From Azonexus fungiphilus (GTDB taxonomy: Bacteria; Pseudomonadota; Gammaproteobacteria; Burkholderiales; Rhodocyclaceae): DNA of 64,000 bases. The notes below the pieces were generated by a model that worked only from the letters and a program-made list of their open reading frames with translations, was not told the DNA's origin and did not search any database. Location: the NCBI RefSeq assembly GCF_003634965.1, contig NZ_RBXP01000011.1, forward strand, positions 372,001-436,000, written 5' to 3'. Of the stretch, positions 9,572 through 17,385 are shown piece after piece. The position numbers and the translations under genes are program-made. Position 1 is the stretch's first letter, and every line of letters starts with the position of its first letter.

Positions 9572-9764
9572 GGCGCAAATGGTAATCCAGCCTATTGAGC
9601 ACCGCCAAATTTTACGAGGTAACGTCCGAAAAGCCTTGAGAGAAGGGAGGCAGCGAGACTTTCCTTTAACGGCGAGGGTTTCCGGGCAGTAGTTGCGATT
9701 TTTCCCCTGTCCTTGTTCATGCTGGGCAAAATTTTTACTCCCGTAACTTTCTCTGGAGAAGAAG

Positions 9765-9965
9765 ATGGCCGGTGGTCCAGCATGCGTGCAGCAGTGCTAC
9801 ACGTGCGAATATTATGATGGCAGCAAACTGATTGAGATGGCACACCACGTAAAGGCGGACGATTACGCCAAGTGTGAGAACCGTAGCTCGAATCGTTGTG
9901 GTGACACGATCCACTACAGCACGACCTGTGACCAATGGGTGCGCTGGCGGAAAATTCAGTCGTAA
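9765..9965 (+). CDS. Small cysteine-rich protein, unknown
   Basis: 66 aa with cysteines at CVQQCYTCEYY, CENRSSNRCGD and TTCDQW, an arrangement that could bind zinc or form a small metal cluster. A GGAGAAG ribosome-binding site lies just before the ATG at 9765. I do not recognise a family. Upstream, 9572-9764 holds no other gene that I can support. It is followed 40 bp later by the repeat protein gene on the same strand. Confidence 0.6.
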   Translation: MAGGPACVQQCYTCEYYDGSKLIEMAHHVKADDYAKCENRSSNRCGDTIHYSTTCDQWVRWRKIQS

Positions 9966-10005
9966 TCTCTGCGCGGGGCGTCATGCCCCGTTTTATGGAA
10001 GCTTC

Positions 10006-10719
10006 ATGGAATTCGATGACCAAACCCTAGACGACATTTTGTCTGGTCGCAGCCCCTACCTTGAGCAGCACTGTGATGATGCCCTGTGGCTCATGCTCGG
10101 AACCTTTCGCCATATTGCCGATGACTTGCTGGAGCGCTTGGCAACGGGGACGCAGAATTTGGAAGGGATCGAGTTAGGAATAAATCAGCTATCGCCTCGT
10201 GCGGCTAAGGCTCTGCTGGAGATGAATATCGATTTCCTATTCCTGACCGGCCTCCGTGGCCTAAACGAGCAAGCCGCTTTTGTATTGGGAGCATGCCCAT
10301 TCGATGCTAGGCCAATTCGGCATCTGAGGCTTGATGAGCCCATTTCCGAACATGCGGCAGCATGGTTAGTTGGAGCGCCTCCGCCGGAGGATAGCTGCGA
10401 TAGGCCACTGACAGTTTCAGTGCCGTCTATCACCTTACCGGTTGCCCAAGCGCTGTCCCGTCATACCCATGAGCTTTATCTGGAGGTGCGGGATGAAATG
10501 CTATCGCCTGATATTGCGGAGGCACTGTCCGGCCATGCCGGATACAGCCTGACACTAGACTGCGATTGTGGATTCTCCGATGAAACGTTGCAGGCACTGT
10601 CCGTCAATCCAGGTAAGCGGACTCGGAAGTTGGGGGAGAGGAACCGAGTTTATGTAGTCGATCACGACATGTGGTCGAATTATTATGAGGACGACCGTTT
10701 CCCGTGCGAGTTGCATTGA
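10006..10719 (+). CDS. Leucine-rich-repeat-like protein
   Basis: 237 aa. From about residue 60 it contains a series of degenerate units of the form L-S/N-x-x-x-A-x-x-L: LSPRAAKALLE, LNEQAAFVLGA, ISEHAAAWLVG, ITLPVAQALSR, LSPDIAEALSG and FSDETLQALSV, spaced about 20-30 residues. This resembles short bacterial leucine-rich repeats and suggests a protein-binding solenoid. No signal peptide or catalytic domain is visible. Start at 10006 (MEFDDQTLDD). It precedes the FtsZ-like gene by 60 bp on the same strand and may be co-transcribed with it. Confidence 0.6.
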   Translation: MEFDDQTLDDILSGRSPYLEQHCDDALWLMLGTFRHIADDLLERLATGTQNLEGIELGINQLSPRAAKALLEMNIDFLFLTGLRGLNEQAAFVLGACPFDARPIRHLRLDEPISEHAAAWLVGAPPPEDSCDRPLTVSVPSITLPVAQALSRHTHELYLEVRDEMLSPDIAEALSGHAGYSLTLDCDCGFSDETLQALSVNPGKRTRKLGERNRVYVVDHDMWSNYYEDDRFPCELH

Positions 10720-10779
10720 TCGGCCCTCTGCCTGATAGACGATGCGTCTATCGCGAATACCCAGAATTTGTGAATTGCT

Positions 10780-11427
10780 ATGACTATTGCCTTTCTACCC
10801 CCTGATTCAGAACAGGGGCCTTGCGACGTAACCGTCGGCGTTGTGGCTGGAACGTTGGAGATAGACCGGGTCGCCGAGAGTTTCCGGGGGCTGGTTGATG
10901 TCCTCCCAATCTCTGGTTCCGACAGCTCAGTTGGATGCGAAGCCGTATTCCGCCAATGCGAGAATCGGCAGGAGGTAGAAATCTTGCTGCCTCTTGGTGG
11001 CGACCAGCACCGGGAGCACCGAATAATGGTTTCGGTGGCAGCTAGCCCCTTTTCGGCGCTCGATAGTGTTGCCCATGCTGTATTGGCCCCGGCATTTGCC
11101 CCTGGGGGTGTGGGCGTAGATTGGGACGACGTTTGCTCGATTCTTCGATCAGGGAAGCGGGCGGTGCTCGTCGTGGCCGAATCTGACGAAGCTGTCATCG
11201 AGACGCTGAGGCTGGCGGAGTCGGTATTACTGACGGGCGACCATACCCGGATATCTGGGGTGATGGCCGTTATATCCGCTCCTCGTGGGGCAACTTGGGC
11301 GGAGGCGGTTCGACAAGTGGGCAGGGCCGCCGAAACGCTCGTACCCGATGCTTGGCGGCTGGTTGCCGCTCCGATCAGTTTAGGCGACACCCCCGTCTGC
11401 TCAGTGTTTGCCGTGCTTCCGGAATGA
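10780..11427 (+). CDS. FtsZ C-terminal-domain-like protein lacking the GTPase domain
   Basis: 215 aa, unknown by name. From about residue 90 it can be laid over the second half of FtsZ without large gaps: GVDWDDV at 112-118 matches the FtsZ T7 loop (NVDFADV), keeping both aspartates (114, 117) but with Gly for Asn. GKRAVLVV, an A-x3-A helix and a following strand-helix-strand pattern (ISGVMAVISAPRGATWAEAVRQVG) then follow the FtsZ activation domain. Residues 15-50 resemble the strand and loop that precede the domain in FtsZ. The GGGTGTG GTP-binding signature is absent. This is remote similarity read by eye. The N-terminal 90 residues contain an insertion. Confidence 0.5.
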   Translation: MTIAFLPPDSEQGPCDVTVGVVAGTLEIDRVAESFRGLVDVLPISGSDSSVGCEAVFRQCENRQEVEILLPLGGDQHREHRIMVSVAASPFSALDSVAHAVLAPAFAPGGVGVDWDDVCSILRSGKRAVLVVAESDEAVIETLRLAESVLLTGDHTRISGVMAVISAPRGATWAEAVRQVGRAAETLVPDAWRLVAAPISLGDTPVCSVFAVLPE

Positions 11428-11448
11428 GCCGATACAGTTCCCCGCCGC

Positions 11449-11482
11449 TCCCGTCACCCTTAGGGTGGGGTGGCAACGGGAA
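11449..11482. repeat. Element-A palindromic repeat, copy 1
   Basis: Imperfect palindrome of the pattern CCCGT...CCCTtaGGG...ACGGG. One of four related copies between 11.4 and 12.2 kb, all intergenic; this is the most degenerate. Confidence 0.6.
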
Positions 11483-11518
11483 GGGGAGTGAGCGAACTGG
11501 GTATCTGATAATCGGCTT

Positions 11519-11561
11519 TCCCGTTGTCCCCGCTTCCCCTAAAGGGGGAGGGCTACGGGAA
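11519..11561. repeat. Element-A palindromic repeat, copy 2
   Basis: TCCCGTTG...CCCCTAAAGGGG...ACGGGA imperfect palindrome, just upstream of the small gene at 11573. Confidence 0.65.
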
Positions 11562-11572
11562 CTGGAGATGGG

Positions 11573-11770
11573 ATGAGCCAGTATGTCACTCCCTCCAATC
11601 CGGAGTTGGCGAAATTGGTGAAGAGTCTCCCCCAATGGGCGAGGGAGTATTTCGAGGAGAGAGCCGGAATCCTTGAGTACGAAGCCAACTTCCCCCGTCC
11701 CCAGGCTGAGGAGTTGGCATGGGGGGAGGTACAGAGCTTGATAGATCGGCATTCCCCCAAGCCGAAGTAG
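11573..11770 (+). CDS. Small hypothetical protein
   Basis: 65 aa, mostly helical and acidic: ELAKLVKSLPQWAREYFEERAGILEYEANFPRPQAEELAWGEVQ. GGAG lies six bases before the ATG at 11573. The L-P-x-x-A-x-x-Y-F-x-E-R pattern recurs in small proteins of integrative elements, but I cannot name a function. It lies between palindromic repeats 2 and 3. Confidence 0.65.
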   Translation: MSQYVTPSNPELAKLVKSLPQWAREYFEERAGILEYEANFPRPQAEELAWGEVQSLIDRHSPKPK

Positions 11771-11780
11771 CCTTCTCCCT

Positions 11781-11825
11781 TCCCGTTGCCGTCCCCCTCC
11801 CTAGGGGGAACGGGGACAGCGGGAA
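11781..11825. repeat. Element-A palindromic repeat, copy 3
   Basis: TCCCGTTG...CCCTAGGGGGAACGGG...GCGGGAAAT. It begins 11 bp after the stop of the small gene and ends just before the stop of the gene on the opposite strand, so it may act as a shared terminator-like hairpin. Confidence 0.7.
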
Positions 11826-11831
11826 ATTAGG

Positions 11832-12116
11832 CTACAGGGCGTGGAACAGATTGTTCTGCTTGCGGAAGCGGGTAAAGAAGTCGGCCAGCTTCTTCGGATC
11901 AAACCACGATTTCTCATTCAGGTGTGCGACCCAATCCACCAGGGCCTCTGGCGACTTGCTCAGACTGGCTACAGCCACCGAGTAATCGCTAGGCTGCTCT
12001 GGCGCATCCGTCGCGACAAAGGCCCACTCTCCTGTCCCAGGAGAGGCGACATACGCTCCTTCCGATAGCGGAATTACCTTTCCAGTGCGTTCGCACTTGG
12101 CCTGCGCATTGCTCAT
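11832..12116 (-). CDS. Hypothetical protein
   Basis: 94 aa from the ATG at 12116, preceded by AGGAG. The sequence begins MSNAQAKCERTGKVIPL and ends in an amphipathic, aromatic-rich segment (VDWVAHLNEKSWFDPKKLADFFTRFRKQNN). No recognised domain, signal peptide or membrane segment. It is flanked on both sides by the palindromic repeats and is downstream of the XRE regulator on the same strand. Confidence 0.65.
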   Translation of the reverse strand: MSNAQAKCERTGKVIPLSEGAYVASPGTGEWAFVATDAPEQPSDYSVAVASLSKSPEALVDWVAHLNEKSWFDPKKLADFFTRFRKQNNLFHAL

Positions 12117-12141
12117 TAATGATCTCCTGTAGTCATGTTCC

Positions 12142-12185
12142 TCCCGTTCTCCCCCATCCCTAGGGGTAACGGGAGCAACGGGAAA
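12142..12185. repeat. Element-A palindromic repeat, copy 4
   Basis: TCCCGTTC...CCCTAGGGGTAACGGG...ACGGGAAAT, closely matching copy 3. Lies between the XRE gene and the 94 aa gene. Confidence 0.7.
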
Positions 12186-12210
12186 TAGCCACCCCTCCAA
12201 TTCGGAAGGC

Positions 12211-12450
12211 TTACGCCTGCTCGATCTCCGTCAAGGCGTCGTAGCGCTCAAGGGCGTTTGCGATCATCTCTGGCAGAGGTTTCCCCAATGCGCCTGCCAA
12301 ATTCTGCATGCTTGTCAGGGTGGGTTGGTTCTCGCCAAGTTCGAGTTTGGCGACGTACGTCCGATTGACCTTCGCTCGGTAGGCCAACTCCTCTTGCGAT
12401 AGACGCGCAGCTTTCCGGAGCGAACTCAGCTCCAGTCCGAAAGCTTTCAT
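12211..12450 (-). CDS. XRE-family transcriptional regulator
   Basis: 79 aa helix-turn-helix protein: LRKAARLSQEELAYRAKVNRTYVAKLELGENQPTLTSMQNLAGALG is a canonical Cro/CI-type HTH covering most of the protein. The start at 12450 (MKAFGLELSSLRK) is chosen because it gives the usual short N-terminus and has GGGGA upstream; in-frame starts at 12474 and 12516 would add up to 22 residues. It is divergent from the uracil-DNA glycosylase-like gene, with about 110 bp between starts, so it may control that gene and itself. Confidence 0.85.
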   Translation of the reverse strand: MKAFGLELSSLRKAARLSQEELAYRAKVNRTYVAKLELGENQPTLTSMQNLAGALGKPLPEMIANALERYDALTEIEQA

Positions 12451-12559
12451 CAGTGTCTTGTCCCCGCCGCGCATGCGGGCCAATTTGACCGGTTGGCCGC
12501 ATTTACGCACCCGCATATATGGTACAGAATCGCCGGTTTATGGCTGCGCGAGGCGTACC

Positions 12560-13267
12560 ATGCAGGAAAGAGGATGGCTAACCCAGAGATTCGAGAAAGC
12601 CCTGCAAAATGGTTGGGAAATCCCCGACTATCAGGGTCTGCTTGACGAAATCGAGTTGGATCTTGATCGCCAAGCGATTTGTCCGACTACTGATAATGTC
12701 TTCAAGGCATTCGAATTGCTTCGCCCCGAAGATGTGAAATACGTCATCTTGGGCCAAGATCCCTATTGGCAAACCGCCGAAAATGATGGGCTGCCAATTG
12801 CTACAGGATTAGCATTTGGCGTCAGGCAGCGAGATGGGTTGCACCATGCAACCGCAATTAACAAAATCATGCCGAGAATTTACCAATACCGTCCGGATCA
12901 TGAATGGGATTGGACATTGGAGTCTTGGGCGAAGAACTACAAAATTCTCCTCCTAAACACTGCGCTTACCGTTCCGATGCCCAAGCAGGGCGAGAGTGGA
13001 CGGGAAAAATCTGCCAACAAGCATTTGCCACACTGGAAAAAATTTACCAAGGCCACGTTGTCGTTCCTGCAAGCCAATCAAAGGCAACTCGGCACCAATC
13101 ATGGTTTCAAATGCATCGCATGGGGCAAAAAGGCGAAGTCGGCATTTGAGGAGGTTGGCCTAACCCCGATTTTTGCCTATCACCCATGTTCGAGTATCGC
13201 GGGACCAATGAGTTTTAACGAGTTTTGGCAAAAATGCGGCCGGTGCTTGGTTTGGCCAGAATCATGA
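12560..13267 (+). CDS. Divergent family-1 uracil-DNA glycosylase-like protein
   Basis: 235 aa. The catalytic-loop motif GQDPY at 65-69 is intact with the water-activating Asp67; the residue after Tyr is Trp70 rather than the usual His. GLAFGV, LLLNTALTV and a leucine-loop equivalent YHPCSSIAGP (His208 retained, serine-proline-leucine replaced) follow in the UDG order. It is therefore related to Ung but not a typical housekeeping copy. UDGs remove uracil, and some island-borne relatives act against phages with modified DNA; the substrate here is unknown. Start ATG at 12560; divergent from the XRE gene. Confidence 0.8.
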   Translation: MQERGWLTQRFEKALQNGWEIPDYQGLLDEIELDLDRQAICPTTDNVFKAFELLRPEDVKYVILGQDPYWQTAENDGLPIATGLAFGVRQRDGLHHATAINKIMPRIYQYRPDHEWDWTLESWAKNYKILLLNTALTVPMPKQGESGREKSANKHLPHWKKFTKATLSFLQANQRQLGTNHGFKCIAWGKKAKSAFEEVGLTPIFAYHPCSSIAGPMSFNEFWQKCGRCLVWPES

Positions 13268-13341
13268 CGGAGTAAACGGTTAGCCCACTTATCCTGAACA
13301 AGAGAGATAAGTGGGCTGTGTCGGTAGCGCCGAAAGAAGCG

Positions 13342-14442
13342 CTATTCGCTCCAAGGGATGGTCACGTACTCACCATCAGTAGCGAGAAAATTCATCTCGC
13401 ACAGCCGTTTCAGCGCCTGCCGAGCACGATCCTTTCGATGCGATGGCCCAACTGTATCCAGCCTGTCGCAGACCAAGTTCAGCAGATCGTTGAACGGCAT
13501 ACCTACAAACGAGGCATCCGGAAAATCGACGTTGAAGCGTTCAATACGATGCTGCAGCAAGAATTCACGGGCAGCATCTAGGATTATCTGCTGATGGGCT
13601 CCACGCGGTACGGATTTATCTTTGGTCGAAACGTAGCCCTCGACCGATTCTACGACGCAAGATTTTCGAGGTTTGCCGCTGCTGCTGACACCAAACTCGA
13701 TCGTCTTCAGCTTGAACCCATGACTGATGCCGTTTTCGCCATCCTTCGATTTTGCGAGCCGCCAGCGAATCACTTCGCCATCCTCATCAACTTCGACTAC
13801 AGTATCCAAGGCGGCATGCAGGCTGGAATGCCCACGCAGGCCCCGGGTAGCATCTTTTCCGGGGTGATGAATCAGTAGAACAGCAGCCGCGGTAGTCATT
13901 TTGAGTATCGTTGCACCAGCAATAATGCCGTTCATGTCGGCGCATGAATTTTCATCGGAGCCCGGAGCTGCCCGATTCAAGGTGTCGATGATCACCAAAA
14001 CGGGATCACAATAATCGCCCGATCCATTGCCATTCAGAATTTTGAGGCCAAGCTGCCGGGGGGCCTCGAATTCGTTGATGGAAAACTCATCGAATACGAA
14101 GCGTACCCCCGAGGGAAAAGGGCGTCCGTGGTGCGCCTCCCAGGCTATGACGCGTAGGCGCAAACCGGCCTGACCTTCCAGTGCTACATATACGACGTCG
14201 CCCTGTTGAGTGGGGTGGCCAAACCAATCGACACCTTCGGCGACAGCAGCTGCCAAGTCCAGGCACAAGAAGGATTTGCCGACACCGCTGGAGCCATACA
14301 CGCACAGCAGCCCTTGCTCGGGGAAGATATCTTCCACCAACCACCGCATTTCGGGCAGATCGGGAAAGTCGCTGGCGCGGTAGAGCCGGAATTCCTTCTC
14401 TTTCGGGACGACACTGAGGCGAAGGGGGCTAGTGGCGCTCAT
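13342..14442 (-). CDS. RepA-like AAA ATPase / replicative helicase family protein
   Basis: 366 aa. Walker A GSSGVGKS at 50-57, Walker B VLVIIDTLNRAAPGSDEN, and LLIHHPGKDATRGLRGHSSLHAALD are the hallmarks of RepA-type hexameric helicase ATPases (AAA_25) found in plasmids, phages and integrative elements. The C-terminal ~90 residues look like a winged-helix or helical DNA-binding segment. The start at 14442 is chosen because its ATG overlaps the alpA stop as TAATG. It likely supports replication of the excised element. Confidence 0.85.
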   Translation of the reverse strand: MSATSPLRLSVVPKEKEFRLYRASDFPDLPEMRWLVEDIFPEQGLLCVYGSSGVGKSFLCLDLAAAVAEGVDWFGHPTQQGDVVYVALEGQAGLRLRVIAWEAHHGRPFPSGVRFVFDEFSINEFEAPRQLGLKILNGNGSGDYCDPVLVIIDTLNRAAPGSDENSCADMNGIIAGATILKMTTAAAVLLIHHPGKDATRGLRGHSSLHAALDTVVEVDEDGEVIRWRLAKSKDGENGISHGFKLKTIEFGVSSSGKPRKSCVVESVEGYVSTKDKSVPRGAHQQIILDAAREFLLQHRIERFNVDFPDASFVGMPFNDLLNLVCDRLDTVGPSHRKDRARQALKRLCEMNFLATDGEYVTIPWSE

Positions 14443-14669
14443 TATTTGCCCTCCTGTTGCTTCAGCCACTCAAAGACTTGGGTGCGATTCCAGGCGGTGA
14501 TACGGGTGGAGAGCTTCGTAGGCTTAACAAACGTGCCGTCCTTAACTTTCCGCCAGAGCGTGGCGGGAGAGAACGGAACGAGCGTCATCAATTCCTTCTG
14601 ACGCATATAGCCATACGATGCTTGAGACTGCGGCAGGGATGCCGCTTGAACATTGGTTTGATTCGACAT
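14442..14669 (-). CDS. AlpA-family DNA-binding regulator
   Basis: 75 aa. YMRQKELMTLVPFSPATLWRKVKDGTFVKPTKLSTRITAWNRTQVFEWLKQQ matches AlpA/MerR-like winged-HTH proteins, which in P4-like elements act as excisionase or as activators of int. It precedes the RepA-like gene and overlaps its start by one base (TAATG). The combination AlpA-RepA-Int is common in satellite-type elements. Confidence 0.88.
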   Translation of the reverse strand: MSNQTNVQAASLPQSQASYGYMRQKELMTLVPFSPATLWRKVKDGTFVKPTKLSTRITAWNRTQVFEWLKQQEGK

Positions 14670-14738
14670 GATGACTCCTGATTTGTATTGAAACAGGAGT
14701 CATCATGAATATTTCAACTTGCTTCCTCACGGGCGAAA

Positions 14739-15425
14739 TTAGCCGGATTCGGCTGCATTTTGTCCTTGAGTTCTACGGTTCTTTTTCTCACGGGTGATGA
14801 TTCTGCCTGAAGTATCCGAGTCGTTTATTTCGTCATCGGGAAAGTAGATATTCCAAATATCGGTGGCAAGCGCAACGCGTCTTGCCCAGGTCAATGACGG
14901 AATTTTCGACAAGCGATTATCAAGCTCGACCAAGAGCTTATTTCTCCATTCCTTGTTGGGTCGTCCCTTCTTGATCTGAGTGCCATTGAGATTTGACAGC
15001 ACTTGCGCTGCCGCCTGTGTCAGTACGGCGCTATCACGGGCTAGTCGCTCTCGAAAATCAGTCCACTCCTCGGGTACTGGTGACGAAGGGTCGCTACTTG
15101 TCATTACCTCTTTATGATTTGATTGAAACGCTTGTGACAAGGCGGTATCAAGAGGCGAAAGCTGATTGAGGAAGGTGAATTGCTCCGCGATGGCTGAAGC
15201 GCCCTCCAATAACATCGTGCAGATTTTGATCTGCTCGCTGAGAGATTCTTGTCCAATGGCAGTCGAGATAACCTGATTCTGGAGTTGCTCGCTGACCTGA
15301 TCACAAAGCCAATGGTGCAGGGGGATGGCTTCTACGTCGGATATCTGGCTGGACTCAAGTTGCTGTAGCAGCATCCCGTAGCGGAATTCGGCTTCGGGAA
15401 CGTCGTCATTTTCTGATGGCATCAT
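14739..15425 (-). CDS. Hypothetical protein
   Basis: 228 aa from the ATG at 15425, chosen because GGAG lies six bases upstream; an in-frame ATG at 15437 would encode that very site. Acidic, with long helical stretches and a basic segment near residues 150-170 (GTQIKKGRPNKEWRNKL) and another at the C-terminus (REKKNRRTQ). No domain recognised. A DNA-binding accessory protein of the element is possible given the basic patches and its place upstream of alpA. Confidence 0.7.
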   Translation of the reverse strand: MMPSENDDVPEAEFRYGMLLQQLESSQISDVEAIPLHHWLCDQVSEQLQNQVISTAIGQESLSEQIKICTMLLEGASAIAEQFTFLNQLSPLDTALSQAFQSNHKEVMTSSDPSSPVPEEWTDFRERLARDSAVLTQAAAQVLSNLNGTQIKKGRPNKEWRNKLLVELDNRLSKIPSLTWARRVALATDIWNIYFPDDEINDSDTSGRIITREKKNRRTQGQNAAESG

Positions 15426-15508
15426 GATCTTCTCCATAATTTAGATGCAAATGCGACTCTGCGCGGGCCTGATAGCTGTAGTGTTACCTGGCCCGCCGCG
15501 AAATTCGC

Positions 15509-15826
15509 TTAAGTCAGGAGGGATACGGTGACTTCCGACCTTGTGCCGTGCTTGAAAACCCGATCCATCACCACTGTTATTGCCTCGTGAGCGATGAGTC
15601 GGGTGGGGGCGTTCAGGTGCAACGATAGACGATGCCAGACATAATCAAAGGGAAGGTATTTCTGATATTTATGTAGTGGATCAAGTGGCGCGAATCTCCA
15701 GACCTCGTGAGCCATTTGATCAAATGCACCGGCCATGAGTCGCGGGTTCCTCAAATCTGCTTCCGTTAGCGGTTTGCCCGTAAGACAGTTAGTCAAAATG
15801 GGTGGGTCGGAGTAATGCTTTTGCAT
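15509..15826 (-). CDS. Hypothetical protein
   Basis: 105 aa from the ATG at 15826, preceded by AAAGGA. The protein begins MQKHYSDPPILTNCLTGKPLTEADLRNP and contains AHEVWRFAPLDPLHKYQKYLPFDYVWHRLSLHLNAPTRLIAHEAITVVMDRV. Aromatic-rich and without signal peptide or membrane segment. I do not recognise it. It sits immediately downstream of int on the same strand. Confidence 0.65.
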   Translation of the reverse strand: MQKHYSDPPILTNCLTGKPLTEADLRNPRLMAGAFDQMAHEVWRFAPLDPLHKYQKYLPFDYVWHRLSLHLNAPTRLIAHEAITVVMDRVFKHGTRSEVTVSLLT

Positions 15827-15852
15827 ATTGATTCCTTTCGGTTGGTTGATGA

Positions 15853-17109
15853 TTAAAACTTGGTCGCAGGCGGAAGTGAGGTGCTGAACGCATAACTCCA
15901 CCAGTCCTGCATCAATTGCTTGCGTTTCTCGAACAGGTCACCACGGCGATAGGCTGCTTCCACCTTGTTGCTGATCGTGTGGGCCAGGGCCATTTCGGCA
16001 ACCTCGTTTGGGTAGTCGGTCTGCTCGGCGCACCAGTCCCGGAAGGTGGAACGGAAACCATGCGGGACTGCCGGAACGTCCATGCGGCGTAGGACGGCGG
16101 CCAAGGTCATATCGGAGAGAGGCGAGCCTTTTGCATTTCCCGATTTCGGCTGATGTGAACTGGGAAAGACGAATTCGCAGAAGGCCGCTTTCTCCAACTC
16201 GGAAACAATCTGCAACGCCCTCGGTGAAAGCGGAACCCGGTGCTCCTTCTTTGCTTTCATTCGGCTGGCTGGAACCGTCCAGATTCCGTTTGGCAGATCG
16301 AATTCATCCCAGGTCGCCCCGCGTACCTCGCCGGAGCGGCAGGCCGTCAGGATGGCAAACTCAAGTGCCCGAGCACCCATGCCTTGCTGCTCCGCAAGTT
16401 TCAGCATGAAGGCCGGCAACTCCGAATACGGCAATGCCCGATGATGATCGACCTTGGCGATTTTTCCGGGGGCGGGAAGTATCTTGTCGAGCAGGCCTTT
16501 CCAGCGGGCTGGATTCGATTCAGTTCGGTAGCCTTTGGCTATTGCCCAATCAATGATCGACTCGATCCGCCCTCTCAAGCGCGACGCCGTTTCGGTCTTA
16601 TTGCGCCAGATTGGCTCCAGTACGGATAGCACGTCAGCCAAGGTAATATCCTTGACTGGCAACTGCCCGATCTTGGGGGCTGCATATGTCTCAATCGTGT
16701 TTCGCCATTGCTGCACATGCTTGTCGTTCTGCCATGTCGATTCTTGGCTATCGATATAGCGACGTGCCGCCTCCTTGAAGGTAACGGCAGCAGCAACTTC
16801 GGCAATCAGCTTGCGCCATTCCTCGCGGCGTTCGGCTATCGGGTCGATCCCTTGAGCCAGCTTGATTCGCGCAGTGCGGGCCAGTTCCTTGGCTTGTGCC
16901 AGTGTGACGTCTGGATAACCGCCCAGGCCCATGTCCTTGCGAACTCCTGCAACTCGATACCGCAAAATCCAGCTTCTCGACCCGGTTTGCGTTACGTTCA
17001 GGCCGAGGCCAGTAACGCCGCCGACGAAGTTGATGCCACGGCGATTGATTTGGGACACCGCCAGTGCCCCTAGTTCCTTTCTATTCGTGCTACCCATCGT
17101 TTTACCCAT
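15853..17109 (-). CDS. int: Tyrosine integrase (P4-type, DUF4102 N-terminus)
   Basis: 418 aa site-specific recombinase. The N-terminal DUF4102 arm-binding domain is seen in GLGLNVTQTGSRSWILRYRVAGVRKDMGLGGYPDVTLAQAK. Catalytic residues are present: Arg258 in ACRSGEVR, His350 and Arg353 in HGFRSTFRDW, a downstream His in ALAHTISNK and the nucleophile Tyr387 in EAAYRRGD. P4-type integrases commonly use tRNA 3' ends, consistent with the tRNA-Ser target here. The first codons overlap a paired ACCCATC repeat identical in spacing to those at the element ends. ATG at 17097 is an alternative start. Confidence 0.95.
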   Translation of the reverse strand: MGKTMGSTNRKELGALAVSQINRRGINFVGGVTGLGLNVTQTGSRSWILRYRVAGVRKDMGLGGYPDVTLAQAKELARTARIKLAQGIDPIAERREEWRKLIAEVAAAVTFKEAARRYIDSQESTWQNDKHVQQWRNTIETYAAPKIGQLPVKDITLADVLSVLEPIWRNKTETASRLRGRIESIIDWAIAKGYRTESNPARWKGLLDKILPAPGKIAKVDHHRALPYSELPAFMLKLAEQQGMGARALEFAILTACRSGEVRGATWDEFDLPNGIWTVPASRMKAKKEHRVPLSPRALQIVSELEKAAFCEFVFPSSHQPKSGNAKGSPLSDMTLAAVLRRMDVPAVPHGFRSTFRDWCAEQTDYPNEVAEMALAHTISNKVEAAYRRGDLFEKRKQLMQDWWSYAFSTSLPPATKF

Positions 17110-17110
17110 T
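17092..17110 (+). repeat. Paired ACCCAT repeat overlapping the int start
   Basis: ACCCATC at 17092-17098 and ACCCATT at 17104-17110, again 12 bp apart. On the minus strand they cover codons 1-6 of int. They could serve Int autoregulation, or could simply reflect the Met-Gly-Lys-Thr-Met-Gly coding sequence. The 275 bp between here and 17386 holds no gene that I can support. Confidence 0.4.
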
Positions 17111-17385
17111 CACGTTGTACGAGACTGAAATTTTTCCGCGGCGAGGGAAAGGCGAGATTGCTGAGCAAGCTCAGCGCACACAGCCTTCGTCGCGCAAGAA
17201 AATCTCGATGGGTTCTTGTCATTACTGGCGCTTTCGCTTGCAGCAACGTCTAAGACCCATGTAGTGGTAAACGGGGCAGGAGCGGTCTACAACGCCCTCG
17301 TGGCGAAAATATATTTCCGGCGCACGTCGATGGTTCTGGCAAAGAGCATTATTATGACTTTTGGCTAATGGTCACATGACGATGA

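Noticed and set aside
9592-10023. Minus-strand gene opposite the cysteine-rich small protein
   Set aside because: No ribosome-binding site, no family and mixed low-quality composition; the plus-strand small gene has better support.
11449-12185. CRISPR array
   Set aside because: The palindromic copies are imperfect, unevenly spaced and separated by genes, with no uniform spacers or cas genes.
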